NCBI GenBank assembly: GCA_016719055.1
Contig: JADKAW010000048.1
Location: 28,717 to 92,716, forward strand
Reading direction: 5' to 3'
DNA length: 64,000 bases
Origin: Candidatus Rhodoferax mariagerensis
GTDB taxonomy: Bacteria; Pseudomonadota; Gammaproteobacteria; Burkholderiales; Burkholderiaceae_C
Part shown: piece after piece, positions 7,516 through 15,177 of the stretch
Numbering within the stretch: position 1 is the first letter of the stretch
Layout of the letters: each line of letters opens with the position of its first letter
Program-made: the position numbers and the translations under genes
The notes under the pieces: generated by a model
The model's input: the letters and a program-made list of their open reading frames with translations, nothing else
Databases searched by the model: none
Told to the model about the DNA's origin: nothing

Positions 7516-8490
7516 TTACTTGGTGTTCACGATCTTTTGAACCAAGCCCTTGAGCTCAGGTGTAGGCGAGAACTTGTCCCATACCGGCTTCATCACACCC
7601 ACAAACTCGGCCTTGTTGACATCGTTGATGAAAGTCGCGCCAGCTTTCTGGGCAGCGGCTTTGGAAGCTTGCTCTTTTTTGCCCCACAGGTCGATGTAGT
7701 AGGGAATGGTTTCCTTGACCGCATCACGGATGATTTTTTGCTCTTCCTTGCTCAGGGTGTCCCAAACTTTCTTGGAAAAGATCAGCACCTCAGGGGCCAT
7801 CACGTGCTGGGTCTCGCTGAACACCGGAGCGGCTTCGTAGTGCTTGACGGTTTCATACGAGGGATAGTTGTTTTCACCCGCATCCACCAGACCGGTTTTG
7901 AGCGCGGTGTACACCTCAGCCCATGGAATCGGTGTGGGATTGGCACCCATGGCCTGCACCAGACTGACCCACAAGTCAGACTGCTGCACACGGATCTTCA
8001 TGCCTTTGACATCGGCCAGGTTGCGCACCGGCTTTTTGGCGTAAATAGAGCGGGCGCCAGATTCCCACAGTGCCAAGCCTACAAAACCAGCTTTGTCAAA
8101 CGCCGCCAGAATGTCGTCGCCAGCGGGGCCGTTCATGGCATGGCGGAAATGCTCGATGTCGCGGAAGATGAACGGGAACGAGGGCACCATCGACTCGGGC
8201 ACGATGCCGTGGAAGGCAGCGGTATTGACGCGAACCATGTCAAGTGCGCCAATCTTGACCTGCTCAACCGTGTCTTTTTCAGAGCCCAGCGAGCTGTTAC
8301 CAAACACCTTTATGTTGTACTTGCCGCCAGTTTTCTGGCTGACAATCTCGCCAATTTTCTTGACGGTCATCACCGTGGGGTAGTCCAGCGGGTGCACGTC
8401 CGCAGAGCGGAAGTCACGAGCGACTGCGCTACCAACAACCAGTGCGCAAGCCATTGCCACGGCCAATGCTTTCTTGATATTGCTTTTCAT
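7516..8490 (-). CDS. dctP: TRAP transporter periplasmic solute-binding protein (DctP family)
   Basis: This 324-residue periplasmic receptor starts with a signal peptide (MKSNIKKALAVAMACALVVG, cleavage near Ala24). It has the DctP-family blocks FGNSSLGSEKDTVEQVKIGA, the KIRVQQSDL segment with the conserved Arg that binds the substrate carboxylate, and PIPWAEVYTALKTGLVDAGENN. AGAGG lies upstream of the ATG. It is the first gene of the minus arm and is divergently transcribed from uxaC across a 271-bp regulatory region. A uronic-acid ligand is inferred from context, since all six enzymes around it act on hexuronates. Confidence 0.94.
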   Translation of the reverse strand: MKSNIKKALAVAMACALVVGSAVARDFRSADVHPLDYPTVMTVKKIGEIVSQKTGGKYNIKVFGNSSLGSEKDTVEQVKIGALDMVRVNTAAFHGIVPESMVPSFPFIFRDIEHFRHAMNGPAGDDILAAFDKAGFVGLALWESGARSIYAKKPVRNLADVKGMKIRVQQSDLWVSLVQAMGANPTPIPWAEVYTALKTGLVDAGENNYPSYETVKHYEAAPVFSETQHVMAPEVLIFSKKVWDTLSKEEQKIIRDAVKETIPYYIDLWGKKEQASKAAAQKAGATFINDVNKAEFVGVMKPVWDKFSPTPELKGLVQKIVNTK

Positions 8491-8613
8491 AATTGCCTCT
8501 CAAATAAGAATAAAACTGGGAAAACGCCACCGAACAAACTCACCAGGGTGCGCTAGCGTCCATAGCAAGTGGGGCGAATATACGCCAAATTCAAACAGCG
8601 TTCAATATTTTTT

Positions 8614-8626
8614 GAAACATATTTTC
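8614..8626. promoter_or_regulatory. KdgR-like operator, site 1 (imperfect)
   Basis: The sequence GAAACATATTTTC agrees with the KdgR-type pattern RAAAYRNYRTTTY at all but two central positions. It lies in the dctP-uxaC divergent region, 64 bp from the second site and nearer to dctP. Assignment to a KdgR-type regulator rests on pattern only. Confidence 0.4.
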
Positions 8627-8677
8627 ATTTTTTATCACTGCTGCGTCAAGGATCGTCATGCCAAGAATCTCAAAAAC

Positions 8678-8690
8678 AAAACATTGTTTC
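8678..8690. promoter_or_regulatory. KdgR-like operator, site 2 (exact match)
   Basis: AAAACATTGTTTC matches RAAAYRNYRTTTY at every position. It lies 7 bp upstream of the -35 box proposed for uxaC. KDG, made and consumed by this locus, is the known inducer of KdgR in other bacteria. No regulator gene is present in the cluster. Confidence 0.5.
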
Positions 8691-8697
8691 AAATTTA

Positions 8698-8726
8698 TTG
8701 AGTTAGCATTCTATTTGGTGTAGAGT
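8698..8726 (+). promoter_or_regulatory. Putative sigma-70 promoter of uxaC
   Basis: TTGAGT (8698-8703) and TAGAGT (8721-8726) are separated by 17 bp, and the start codon follows 35 bp further on, preceded by GGAG. Confidence 0.45.
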
Positions 8727-8761
8727 CTACAAGTTGCCTTCTTGTTGTACGGAGCAAATCC

Positions 8762-10183
8762 ATGAAACCCTTTATGAACGCCGATTTCCTGTTGCCAGAC
8801 GATTGCTCACGGCGGCTGTTTCACGACTACGCGGCAGCCATGCCGATCATCGACTATCACTGCCACCTGCCGCCCGTTGACATCGCCAGCAACGCCGGAT
8901 TTAAGAACCTGGCCCATGCCTGGCTGGGCGGCGACCATTACAAATGGCGCGCCATGCGTTCCAACGGGGTGCTTGAGGCCGACATCACCGGCCATGAGCC
9001 CGACTACGCCACCTTTCTGGCCTGGGCCCGGACCGTGCCCAGGCTGGTCGGCAACCCGCTTTACCACTGGACCCATCTGGAGCTGCAGCGCTACTTTGGC
9101 ATCCAAGAGGCACTCACCGAAAAGACCGCCCCCGCCATCTGGGAGACCTGCAACGCGCAACTCAGTTCAGCCGAATTTGGTGCCCGTTCACTGCTGATGC
9201 GGATGAAGGTGCGCGCTGTCGGCACCACCGACGACCCGGCCGACAGCCTGGAGCACCACATCGCTTACGCAGCAGTGCGCCAACCGGGTGAGACGGTGAT
9301 GGTGCCCAGTTATCGTCCCGACCGGGCGCTGGCGGTGGACGATCTGAGCGTCTGGCAAAGTTACCTGCAGCGCCTGGGCGCGGCGGCCGATGTGGTCATT
9401 GACAGTTACCCGGCACTGATCCGGGCGCTGGATGCGCGCCATCAGACCTTTCACGACCTGGGTGCCCGAGCTTCTGACCACGGGCTGACGGCACCATTTG
9501 CCAGTTTTGCGCCTGAAGCCACGGTGCAGTCGATTTTTGCCCGCATGTTGCAAGGGCAGGCCCCCACGCCCGAAGAAAGCAATATCTTCAAGACCGCCGT
9601 GCTGCTGGAAGTGGGTCGCATGAATGCACGCCGGGGCTGGGCCATGCAGTTGCACCTGGCCGCTGTTCGCAATCTGAATGGCGCCATGTTTGGCAAACTG
9701 GGGCCAGACACGGGTTATGACGCAGTCAATGACGAGCAAATCGCCAGCAAACTGGCCGCTTTCATGGACGCGCTGCAGCGTGATGGCTTGTTGCCCAAGA
9801 CCATTTTGTATTCGCTCAACCCCAATGATCTGGAGGTGCTGGGTACTGTGATGGGCTGTTTTCAGGACGGGTCCAGCCCCGGCAAGGTCCAGATGGGCTC
9901 GGCCTGGTGGTTCAACGACCACATCGAGGGCATGCGCCGCCAGATGGTCAGCCTAGGCAACCTGGGGCTGTTGTCGCGTTTTGTCGGCATGTTGACCGAC
10001 TCGCGCAGCTTTTTGTCGTTCCCGCGCCATGAGTATTTCCGCCGTATTCTTTGTGGACTGGTGGGGGGCTGGATGGAGGCCGGTGAGATTCCGCCTGACT
10101 TCGACACCTTTGGTGCCATGGTGCAAGACATCAGTTTCAACAACGCCAAGAATTACTTTGCCATTCCCGGCGTCAACGACTAA
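8762..10183 (+). CDS. uxaC: Glucuronate/galacturonate isomerase
   Basis: Uronate isomerase converts D-glucuronate to D-fructuronate and D-galacturonate to D-tagaturonate, the first cytoplasmic step of hexuronate breakdown. The 473 residues match UxaC in length. The amidohydrolase-type metal motif His-Cys-His is seen in IIDYHCHLPP (His33, His35). Other family blocks are DHYKWRAMRSNGV, LGTTDDPADSLEHH (read here as VGTTDDPADSLEHH) and RGWAMQLHLAAVRN. Translation starts at the ATG preceded by GGAG. The gene leads the plus-strand arm, with uxuB starting 16 bp after its stop. Confidence 0.95.
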   Translation: MKPFMNADFLLPDDCSRRLFHDYAAAMPIIDYHCHLPPVDIASNAGFKNLAHAWLGGDHYKWRAMRSNGVLEADITGHEPDYATFLAWARTVPRLVGNPLYHWTHLELQRYFGIQEALTEKTAPAIWETCNAQLSSAEFGARSLLMRMKVRAVGTTDDPADSLEHHIAYAAVRQPGETVMVPSYRPDRALAVDDLSVWQSYLQRLGAAADVVIDSYPALIRALDARHQTFHDLGARASDHGLTAPFASFAPEATVQSIFARMLQGQAPTPEESNIFKTAVLLEVGRMNARRGWAMQLHLAAVRNLNGAMFGKLGPDTGYDAVNDEQIASKLAAFMDALQRDGLLPKTILYSLNPNDLEVLGTVMGCFQDGSSPGKVQMGSAWWFNDHIEGMRRQMVSLGNLGLLSRFVGMLTDSRSFLSFPRHEYFRRILCGLVGGWMEAGEIPPDFDTFGAMVQDISFNNAKNYFAIPGVND

Positions 10184-10199
10184 TCCAGGACAGCCCCCG

Positions 10200-11663
10200 A
10201 TGAAACTCTGTAACGCAAGCCTTTCCCAGCTCCCCGCCAACGTCCAGCGCCCCGGCTATGACCGCAGCCAGGTTGCCAGGTCCATCGTTCACCTGGGTGT
10301 CGGTGCCTTTCACCGCGCCCACCAGGCCATGTACACCCACGCCGTGCTGGCTTCGGGCGACCTGGCCTGGGGCATTGTGGGCGCCGGCATTGTGTCCTCG
10401 GGCATGAAAACCGCCCTGCAACCGCAAGACGGCCTGTACACCCTGGCGGCCATGGGTCCGGCAGGTGACCAGCTCCAGGTGATTGGTTCCATCCTCGAAG
10501 TACTCGGTGGCGAAGACGACGACGGCCAGTTGCTCGACATCATGCGTGCCCCCAGCACCCGCATCGTCAGCATGACGGTGACTGAAAAGGGCTATTACCT
10601 CGACCCCGCCACGGGCGACCTGCAATTGCAAATGCCCGCCATCCAGGCCGACCTGGCCAACCCGGCCATGCCCAAAACCATTCTGGGCCTGATCGTGCGC
10701 GCCTTGCAACACCGCAAAGCTGCCGCAATACCACCGTTTACCGTGCTGAGCTGCGACAACCTGCCCAGCAACGGCAAACGCGCCAAGGCTGCCGTGGTTG
10801 CCTTTGCCGAAGCGGCCGACGCCGAGTTGGCGGACTGGATCAAGCGTGAGGTGAGCTTTCCCTGCACCATGGTGGACCGCATCACCCCAGCCACGACGGA
10901 CGCCGACCGTGCCAATATCAGCGCCAAAATCGGTATGACGGATGCCTGGCCGGTGGTGACCGAAGAATTCTCGCAATGGGTGATTGAAGACAACTTCACC
11001 ATGGGGCGGCCCGACTGGGGAAAAGGCGGCGCGGTGTTCTCGGACGAGATCGAAGCCTGGGAAAACATGAAGCTGCGCTGCCTCAACGGCACCCACTCCA
11101 CCCTGGCCTACCTGGGCCAGCTGACCGGGCGCGAAACTGTGGCGCAAGCCATGCAGCTGCCACTGATCACCAACTTGCTCGACGCCTTGTGGCTGGAGAT
11201 CCGCGAAGTGCTGGTGGCCCCCAAGGGGGTTGACTCAGGCGCCTATGTAGAAAGCCTGAAACAGCGCTTTGGCAACCCGGCCATTCAACACCGCACCGCC
11301 CAGATCGCGATGGACGGCTCGCAAAAGCTGCCGCAGCGCCTGCTCGCCACGCTGCGCGACCGCATTGCCGCCGGGCTGTCCTCACCCACGCTGGCCACGG
11401 CCATTGCCGCCTGGATGCACTTTGCAGTCAAAGCCGCCCACACTCCCGGTGGCAAGCTCAACGACCCGTTGTCTGATGACATCCTGCTGAAGGCCAAAAT
11501 CAGCCTGCAGCCCAATGAAATCGTGCGCAACCTGCTATCAATTCAGAATATTTTTGGCACTGATCTGATAAGCAACACCGGTTTTGTGGCCGAACTGGAA
11601 GCTGGCTTCTGCCAACTGGCACAAGACCCTGAAGTCGCCACGGCCTCGCAAGTTGTGCTGTGA
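10200..11663 (+). CDS. uxuB: Mannitol dehydrogenase-family oxidoreductase (fructuronate reductase)
   Basis: This NAD-dependent reductase of the long-chain mannitol dehydrogenase family interconverts D-fructuronate and D-mannonate. The 487 residues begin at ATG 10200; a longer frame starts inside uxaC and is not used. The N-terminal Rossmann segment reads SIVHLGVGAFHRAHQAMYT, and the catalytic region includes MKLRCLNGTHSTLAYLG, where family members place Lys and Asn-His residues. It lies between uxaC and uxuA, which consume and supply its substrates. No separate tagaturonate reductase (UxaB) is present although a UxaA-type dehydratase is, so this enzyme may reduce both keto-uronates. That is an inference. 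Confidence 0.9.
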   Translation: MKLCNASLSQLPANVQRPGYDRSQVARSIVHLGVGAFHRAHQAMYTHAVLASGDLAWGIVGAGIVSSGMKTALQPQDGLYTLAAMGPAGDQLQVIGSILEVLGGEDDDGQLLDIMRAPSTRIVSMTVTEKGYYLDPATGDLQLQMPAIQADLANPAMPKTILGLIVRALQHRKAAAIPPFTVLSCDNLPSNGKRAKAAVVAFAEAADAELADWIKREVSFPCTMVDRITPATTDADRANISAKIGMTDAWPVVTEEFSQWVIEDNFTMGRPDWGKGGAVFSDEIEAWENMKLRCLNGTHSTLAYLGQLTGRETVAQAMQLPLITNLLDALWLEIREVLVAPKGVDSGAYVESLKQRFGNPAIQHRTAQIAMDGSQKLPQRLLATLRDRIAAGLSSPTLATAIAAWMHFAVKAAHTPGGKLNDPLSDDILLKAKISLQPNEIVRNLLSIQNIFGTDLISNTGFVAELEAGFCQLAQDPEVATASQVVL

Positions 11664-11713
11664 TCTGTCTGATTCACAGACTGACCCCACCCCCTTTTTG
11701 AGGAATTGACCCC

Positions 11714-12766
11714 ATGAAAATGACTTTTCGCTGGTATGGCGAATCCGACCCGGTCAAGCTGGAATACATCCGCCAGATCCCCGGCATGTACGGCATTGTT
11801 TCAGCGATCTACGACGTGCCTGTGGGTGAAGTCTGGCCGCTGGACAAACTGCAGGCCCTGCGTGATCGCATCGAAGGCGCGGGTCTCAAGTTTGAAGTGG
11901 TCGAGAGTGTGCCCACGCACGAAGACATCAAACTCGGCAAACCCTCGCGCGACCGGCTGATTGCCAACTTTGCGCAAAACATTCGCAACTGTGCCGCGGT
12001 CGGTGTCAAGGTCATTTGCTACAACTTCATGCCGGTGTTTGACTGGACCCGCACCGAGATGGCCAAACAGCTGCCCGACGGCTCCTTCACCCTGGCCTTT
12101 GACGCCAAATCGGTGGCTGAGATTGACCCCGAAAAAGGCATTTCATTGCCCGGCTGGGACGCCAGCTACAAGCCCGAGCAACTCAAAAACCTGCTGGCCG
12201 AGTACAAGGCGGTCGATGAAGAAGCGCTGTGGGCCAACCTTGAATACTTTTTGAAAGCCATCATCCCGGTGGCCGCAGAAGTTGGCATCAAGATGGCCAT
12301 GCACCCGGACGACCCGCCGCGGCCGATTTTTGGCCTGCCACGCATCGTCAAAAATCGTGACGACCTGGCGCGCCTGATCAAGATCGTCGATTCAACAGCC
12401 AATGGCCTGACGCTGTGCTCGGGCTCACTCGGGGCGGACCTGTGCAACAACATCCCCTCCCTGGTGAAGGAATTTGGGGGCCAGGGGCGCATCCACTTTG
12501 GCCACTTGCGCAACGTCAAGGTCGAGCCCGATGGCACGTTTTACGAGTCCACCCACAACTCCTGCGACGGCTCACTGGACATGGCGGCCATCGTCAAGGC
12601 GTATCACGATGTCGGCTTTGAGGGCTACTGGCGCCCGGACCATGGCCGCATGATCTGGGGCGAGACCGGCAAACCGGGCTATGGCCTGTATGACCGGGCG
12701 CTCGGCGCGGTGTATCTGAACGGCTTGTGGGAGGCCACGGCCAAATTGGCGGCTCAGAGCCGCTGA
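11714..12766 (+). CDS. uxuA: Mannonate dehydratase
   Basis: UxuA dehydrates D-mannonate to KDG, joining the glucuronate branch to KdgK and Eda encoded on the opposite strand. The 350 residues belong to the TIM-barrel UxuA family. Conserved blocks are RWYGESDPVKLEYIRQIPG at the N terminus, MHPDDPPRPIFGLPRIV (metal and substrate binding), CSGSLGA, HFGHLRNVK and RPDHGRM. It belongs to the shorter form of the family (about 350-360) rather than the 394-residue E. coli type. The ATG is preceded by GAGG. It is the last gene of the plus arm and is followed by a 610-bp gap. Confidence 0.95.
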   Translation: MKMTFRWYGESDPVKLEYIRQIPGMYGIVSAIYDVPVGEVWPLDKLQALRDRIEGAGLKFEVVESVPTHEDIKLGKPSRDRLIANFAQNIRNCAAVGVKVICYNFMPVFDWTRTEMAKQLPDGSFTLAFDAKSVAEIDPEKGISLPGWDASYKPEQLKNLLAEYKAVDEEALWANLEYFLKAIIPVAAEVGIKMAMHPDDPPRPIFGLPRIVKNRDDLARLIKIVDSTANGLTLCSGSLGADLCNNIPSLVKEFGGQGRIHFGHLRNVKVEPDGTFYESTHNSCDGSLDMAAIVKAYHDVGFEGYWRPDHGRMIWGETGKPGYGLYDRALGAVYLNGLWEATAKLAAQSR

Positions 12767-12812
12767 GGCTGGTCTTGGCAGCAAGGCACTGGAGACGCCT
12801 TTCTTATCAATT

Positions 12813-12852
12813 AAATTGGCCTCCAGCCCTTGTACTACCTGGGATGGTAGCT
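12813..12852 (-). repeat. 40-nt dispersed repeat, copy 4
   Basis: This copy lies downstream of uxuA. On the minus strand it begins AGCTACC, has CAAGGGCTGGAGGCC and ends AATTT. It aligns without gaps to the other copies. Confidence 0.75.
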
Positions 12853-12886
12853 ATCATTAGTGATAGCAATCATGGGCCTGTGACTG

Positions 12887-12913
12887 GCGCAGCAGCCGGT
12901 CCGGCTGCTGCGC
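12887..12913. other. Long GC-rich hairpin after uxuA
   Basis: A near-perfect palindrome with 12-bp arms (GCGCAGCAGCCG and its complement) and a 3-nt centre lies 120 bp after the uxuA stop. It lacks a T-run, so a terminator role is possible but unproven. Between this hairpin and position 13115 I see no gene. Confidence 0.45.
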
Positions 12914-13115
12914 TGAGACGCTGGTGGGCGGTTTGGGCGTGGTGAATGCCAAAGTCAGGCAACTATGCCGGCGAACCGTTCGAGAGCGGCTGACCCGGTT
13001 TGAGCCGTCAAATTTGGCATGTGACAGAGAAATCTGATGCTAAAAAAGCCCAGAACTCTCCACGGGCGTCAGCGAGCGGTTTTCTGCATGGGGGCAACGC
13101 AGCGTAAAGTGTCGG

Positions 13116-13250
13116 TCACGAAATTACGCACACAAAAAAATGCACATGTCCGTTCAGGCTGGAGTCAAACTGACGGATGAAAGCCACGGCGTCGATGTGC
13201 AGGGCGGTCTTGTCCGCCTGGGCTGCAACAGCACTTCTGGTTTGCAGTTT
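13116..13250 (-). pseudogene. Remnant of an IS91-family transposase
   Basis: A short minus-strand reading frame contains ALHIDAVAFIRQFDSSLN followed by GHVHFFVCVIS and a stop. This resembles the conserved segment of IS91-type (HUH) transposases, in which an AVAFI-RFGSALN-type block leads into the paired-histidine motif H-x-H. The paired histidine has become HVHFFVC and the frame stops at once, so about 45 codons of a roughly 400-codon gene remain. It is isolated, without recognisable ends, and cannot be active. Identification rests on motif memory only. Confidence 0.45.
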
Positions 13251-13375
13251 TTGAGCCGTGCCTGTTGACGGGAAATTGGGCGTTCTGGGCATTGCTTGGG
13301 CCATTGACTGCAACACTTGACGTGAGCCATACTCTGTTGAGACTGGTTAGTTTTCCCAATATTTTTGGAGAGCCC

Positions 13376-14227
13376 ATGCGACACCGTATTTTTTCTTTGC
13401 TGTTATTGATGTTTGGTCTGATCCCGTTCAGCCTGGCTTTGGCCGCAAGTGACCCCAATGACACGCCGCGCAGCAAGGATCCGGACATTTTTACCCGCAT
13501 GCCCGGTTTTCGCATTTCCAGTTACGAGGCATTGGAATTTGACCGGTATGAATTCAAGACAGGGGCTGCTAAAACGGAAAGTGTGGAAGGCCGTCGTACT
13601 GCGCTTTCATACACTGCCAAAGAAGGGTTGTCCCATCCAAGCGGCCTCCAGGTTATCCGCAATTACGTCAATGCAGCCAAGACTGTCGGGGGCGGGCAGG
13701 TCTATGAATATGAAGACGGCGGAACCCATTATTCGACGATCCGGATCCTGAAAGAGGGCGTCGAAATCTGGGTCGAGGTTTCCGGGGCCAACAATGGGAT
13801 GTACAACGTTCAGTTGGTCAGCAAACAACTCATGAAACAGGAAGTGCTCGCCAATGCCGCAGCCCTGTCCAGCGGCATCAAGGAAACGGGTCGCGTGGCG
13901 GTTTACGGCATTTATTTTGACACCGGAAAGGCGGATTTGAAACCCGCTTCTGACCCGGCTATGGCAGAAATTGTGAAGATGCTCAAAGCCGACACCCATC
14001 TCAAGATTCATGTGGTGGGTCATACCGACAATGCCGGGGAGTTTGCCAACAACATCAAACTCTCGCAGGATCGCGCTGCCTCAGTGGTGAATGCCCTGGT
14101 AAGCAAACACCAGATTGCGGCAACTCGGCTCAACCCGTTTGGTGCTGGGCCAACATCGCCCGTCGTTTCCAACAAGACCGATGAAGGCAAGGCCAAAAAC
14201 CGCCGGGTTGAACTGGTGGGCCAGTAG
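13376..14227 (+). CDS. OmpA-family outer-membrane/periplasmic protein
   Basis: This 283-residue exported protein has a signal peptide at residues 1-23 (HRIFSLLLLMFGLIPFSLAL, cleaved near ALAA). The N-terminal domain (about 30-165) resembles proteins with a DUF4892-like module. The C-terminal OmpA-like domain (about 175-283) has VYGIYFDTGKADLKP, HVVGHTDNAG and the closing NRRVEL, which binds peptidoglycan. The ATG at 13376 has GGAG 7 nt upstream; the longer frame from 13265 is not supported. It precedes the PhnD-like, kinase and HD-GYP genes by 90 bp on the same strand, so it may be the first gene of that operon. Confidence 0.85.
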   Translation: MRHRIFSLLLLMFGLIPFSLALAASDPNDTPRSKDPDIFTRMPGFRISSYEALEFDRYEFKTGAAKTESVEGRRTALSYTAKEGLSHPSGLQVIRNYVNAAKTVGGGQVYEYEDGGTHYSTIRILKEGVEIWVEVSGANNGMYNVQLVSKQLMKQEVLANAAALSSGIKETGRVAVYGIYFDTGKADLKPASDPAMAEIVKMLKADTHLKIHVVGHTDNAGEFANNIKLSQDRAASVVNALVSKHQIAATRLNPFGAGPTSPVVSNKTDEGKAKNRRVELVGQ

Positions 14228-14317
14228 CCAGCGAAACCGGGAGGCGTTGCGTTAAGGATCTTTATTGGCTGCGGGAAAACTGGGTAACTTGGCAAACACT
14301 TAATCTGGAGATTAGTC

Positions 14318-15151
14318 ATGTTTAGCAGGCGTCATTTTCTGGGGGTTCCCGCGGCTATGGCCATGCTCGGCAGCAGGCCTGCCGCACTTGCCGCCGACAA
14401 GCCCATGCGTCTGGGTACCTTGCCGGTGGTTTCGACGCGCACGGCCTATGAAATTTATCACCCCCTGTTAGCGCATTTGGAAAAGGCTTTTAATCAATCC
14501 GTGATCCTGGAGACGCCGCCGAATTTCAAGGCAATGTACCAGCGCGTCCAGGAAAACGGTTTCGACCTGTTGGTCAGCCCCCCGCACATCGCCCGGCTGG
14601 CGCAAAAGAAGCTTGGCTGGCATCCGTTAGTCATGTGCCAGCCGGAGCATCACTCCGTGCTGCTGGCCATGGAAGCCAATGGCCCTGCCAATCTGGAAGC
14701 GCTGAGGGGCGGCACCCTTGCGGTGCTTGACAACAGCGCTCTGGTGGCGATGATCATGATGGATGCCTTGTCGAAAAGGGGCTTGATGATGGACCGCGAC
14801 TTCAAGGTCATCGAAACACGCAGCTACGAAAGCAGTCAAATCGCGGTGAAGCAGGGCGTGGCCCAAGCCATGATTTCCCGCAGCCAGGGTTTCATTGACC
14901 CGAATGCGCGTGACCGCATGAAGGTACTGTTCGAAGCGGGGGCCTTGCCGGGCTATGTGTTCATTGCTGCGCCGGCCACCTCGAAAGACCAGCTGCAGAA
15001 CCTGCGCTCGGAACTGCTCACGTTCGGCGCTGCGCCCGCGGCCAGGCCGTTCCTGGAAAAGCTTGGGTACGACTCGGTGGCGGTTGCGACCGAGGACGCC
15101 ATGCGACGCTTGGACCCCTACCTGGCCACGACCGAATCCAAGTTGAAATAA
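14318..15151 (+). CDS. PhnD-like periplasmic binding protein, probably a sensor partner
   Basis: This 277-residue exported protein starts with a twin-arginine-like leader (MFSRRHFLGVPAAMAMLG, cleavage after the ALA near residue 26). It has the fold blocks of phosphate/phosphonate-type (PhnD) solute-binding proteins: LRLGTLPVVS-like MRLGTLPVVSTRTAYEIY, the FDLLVSPPHIARL segment, and TLAVLDNSALVAMIMM. No ABC permease or ATPase lies nearby. Instead it sits 26 bp upstream of a hybrid histidine kinase gene, so a ligand-sensing role that feeds the kinase is more likely than transport. The ligand is unknown. Confidence 0.8.
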   Translation: MFSRRHFLGVPAAMAMLGSRPAALAADKPMRLGTLPVVSTRTAYEIYHPLLAHLEKAFNQSVILETPPNFKAMYQRVQENGFDLLVSPPHIARLAQKKLGWHPLVMCQPEHHSVLLAMEANGPANLEALRGGTLAVLDNSALVAMIMMDALSKRGLMMDRDFKVIETRSYESSQIAVKQGVAQAMISRSQGFIDPNARDRMKVLFEAGALPGYVFIAAPATSKDQLQNLRSELLTFGAAPAARPFLEKLGYDSVAVATEDAMRRLDPYLATTESKLK

Positions 15152-15177
15152 TCAATCCACGGCAGCACAATGTTGTG

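Noticed and set aside
12887..12913. Hairpin after uxuA as a rho-independent terminator
   Set aside because: The stem is strong, but no T-run follows on either strand, so it is listed only as a hairpin.
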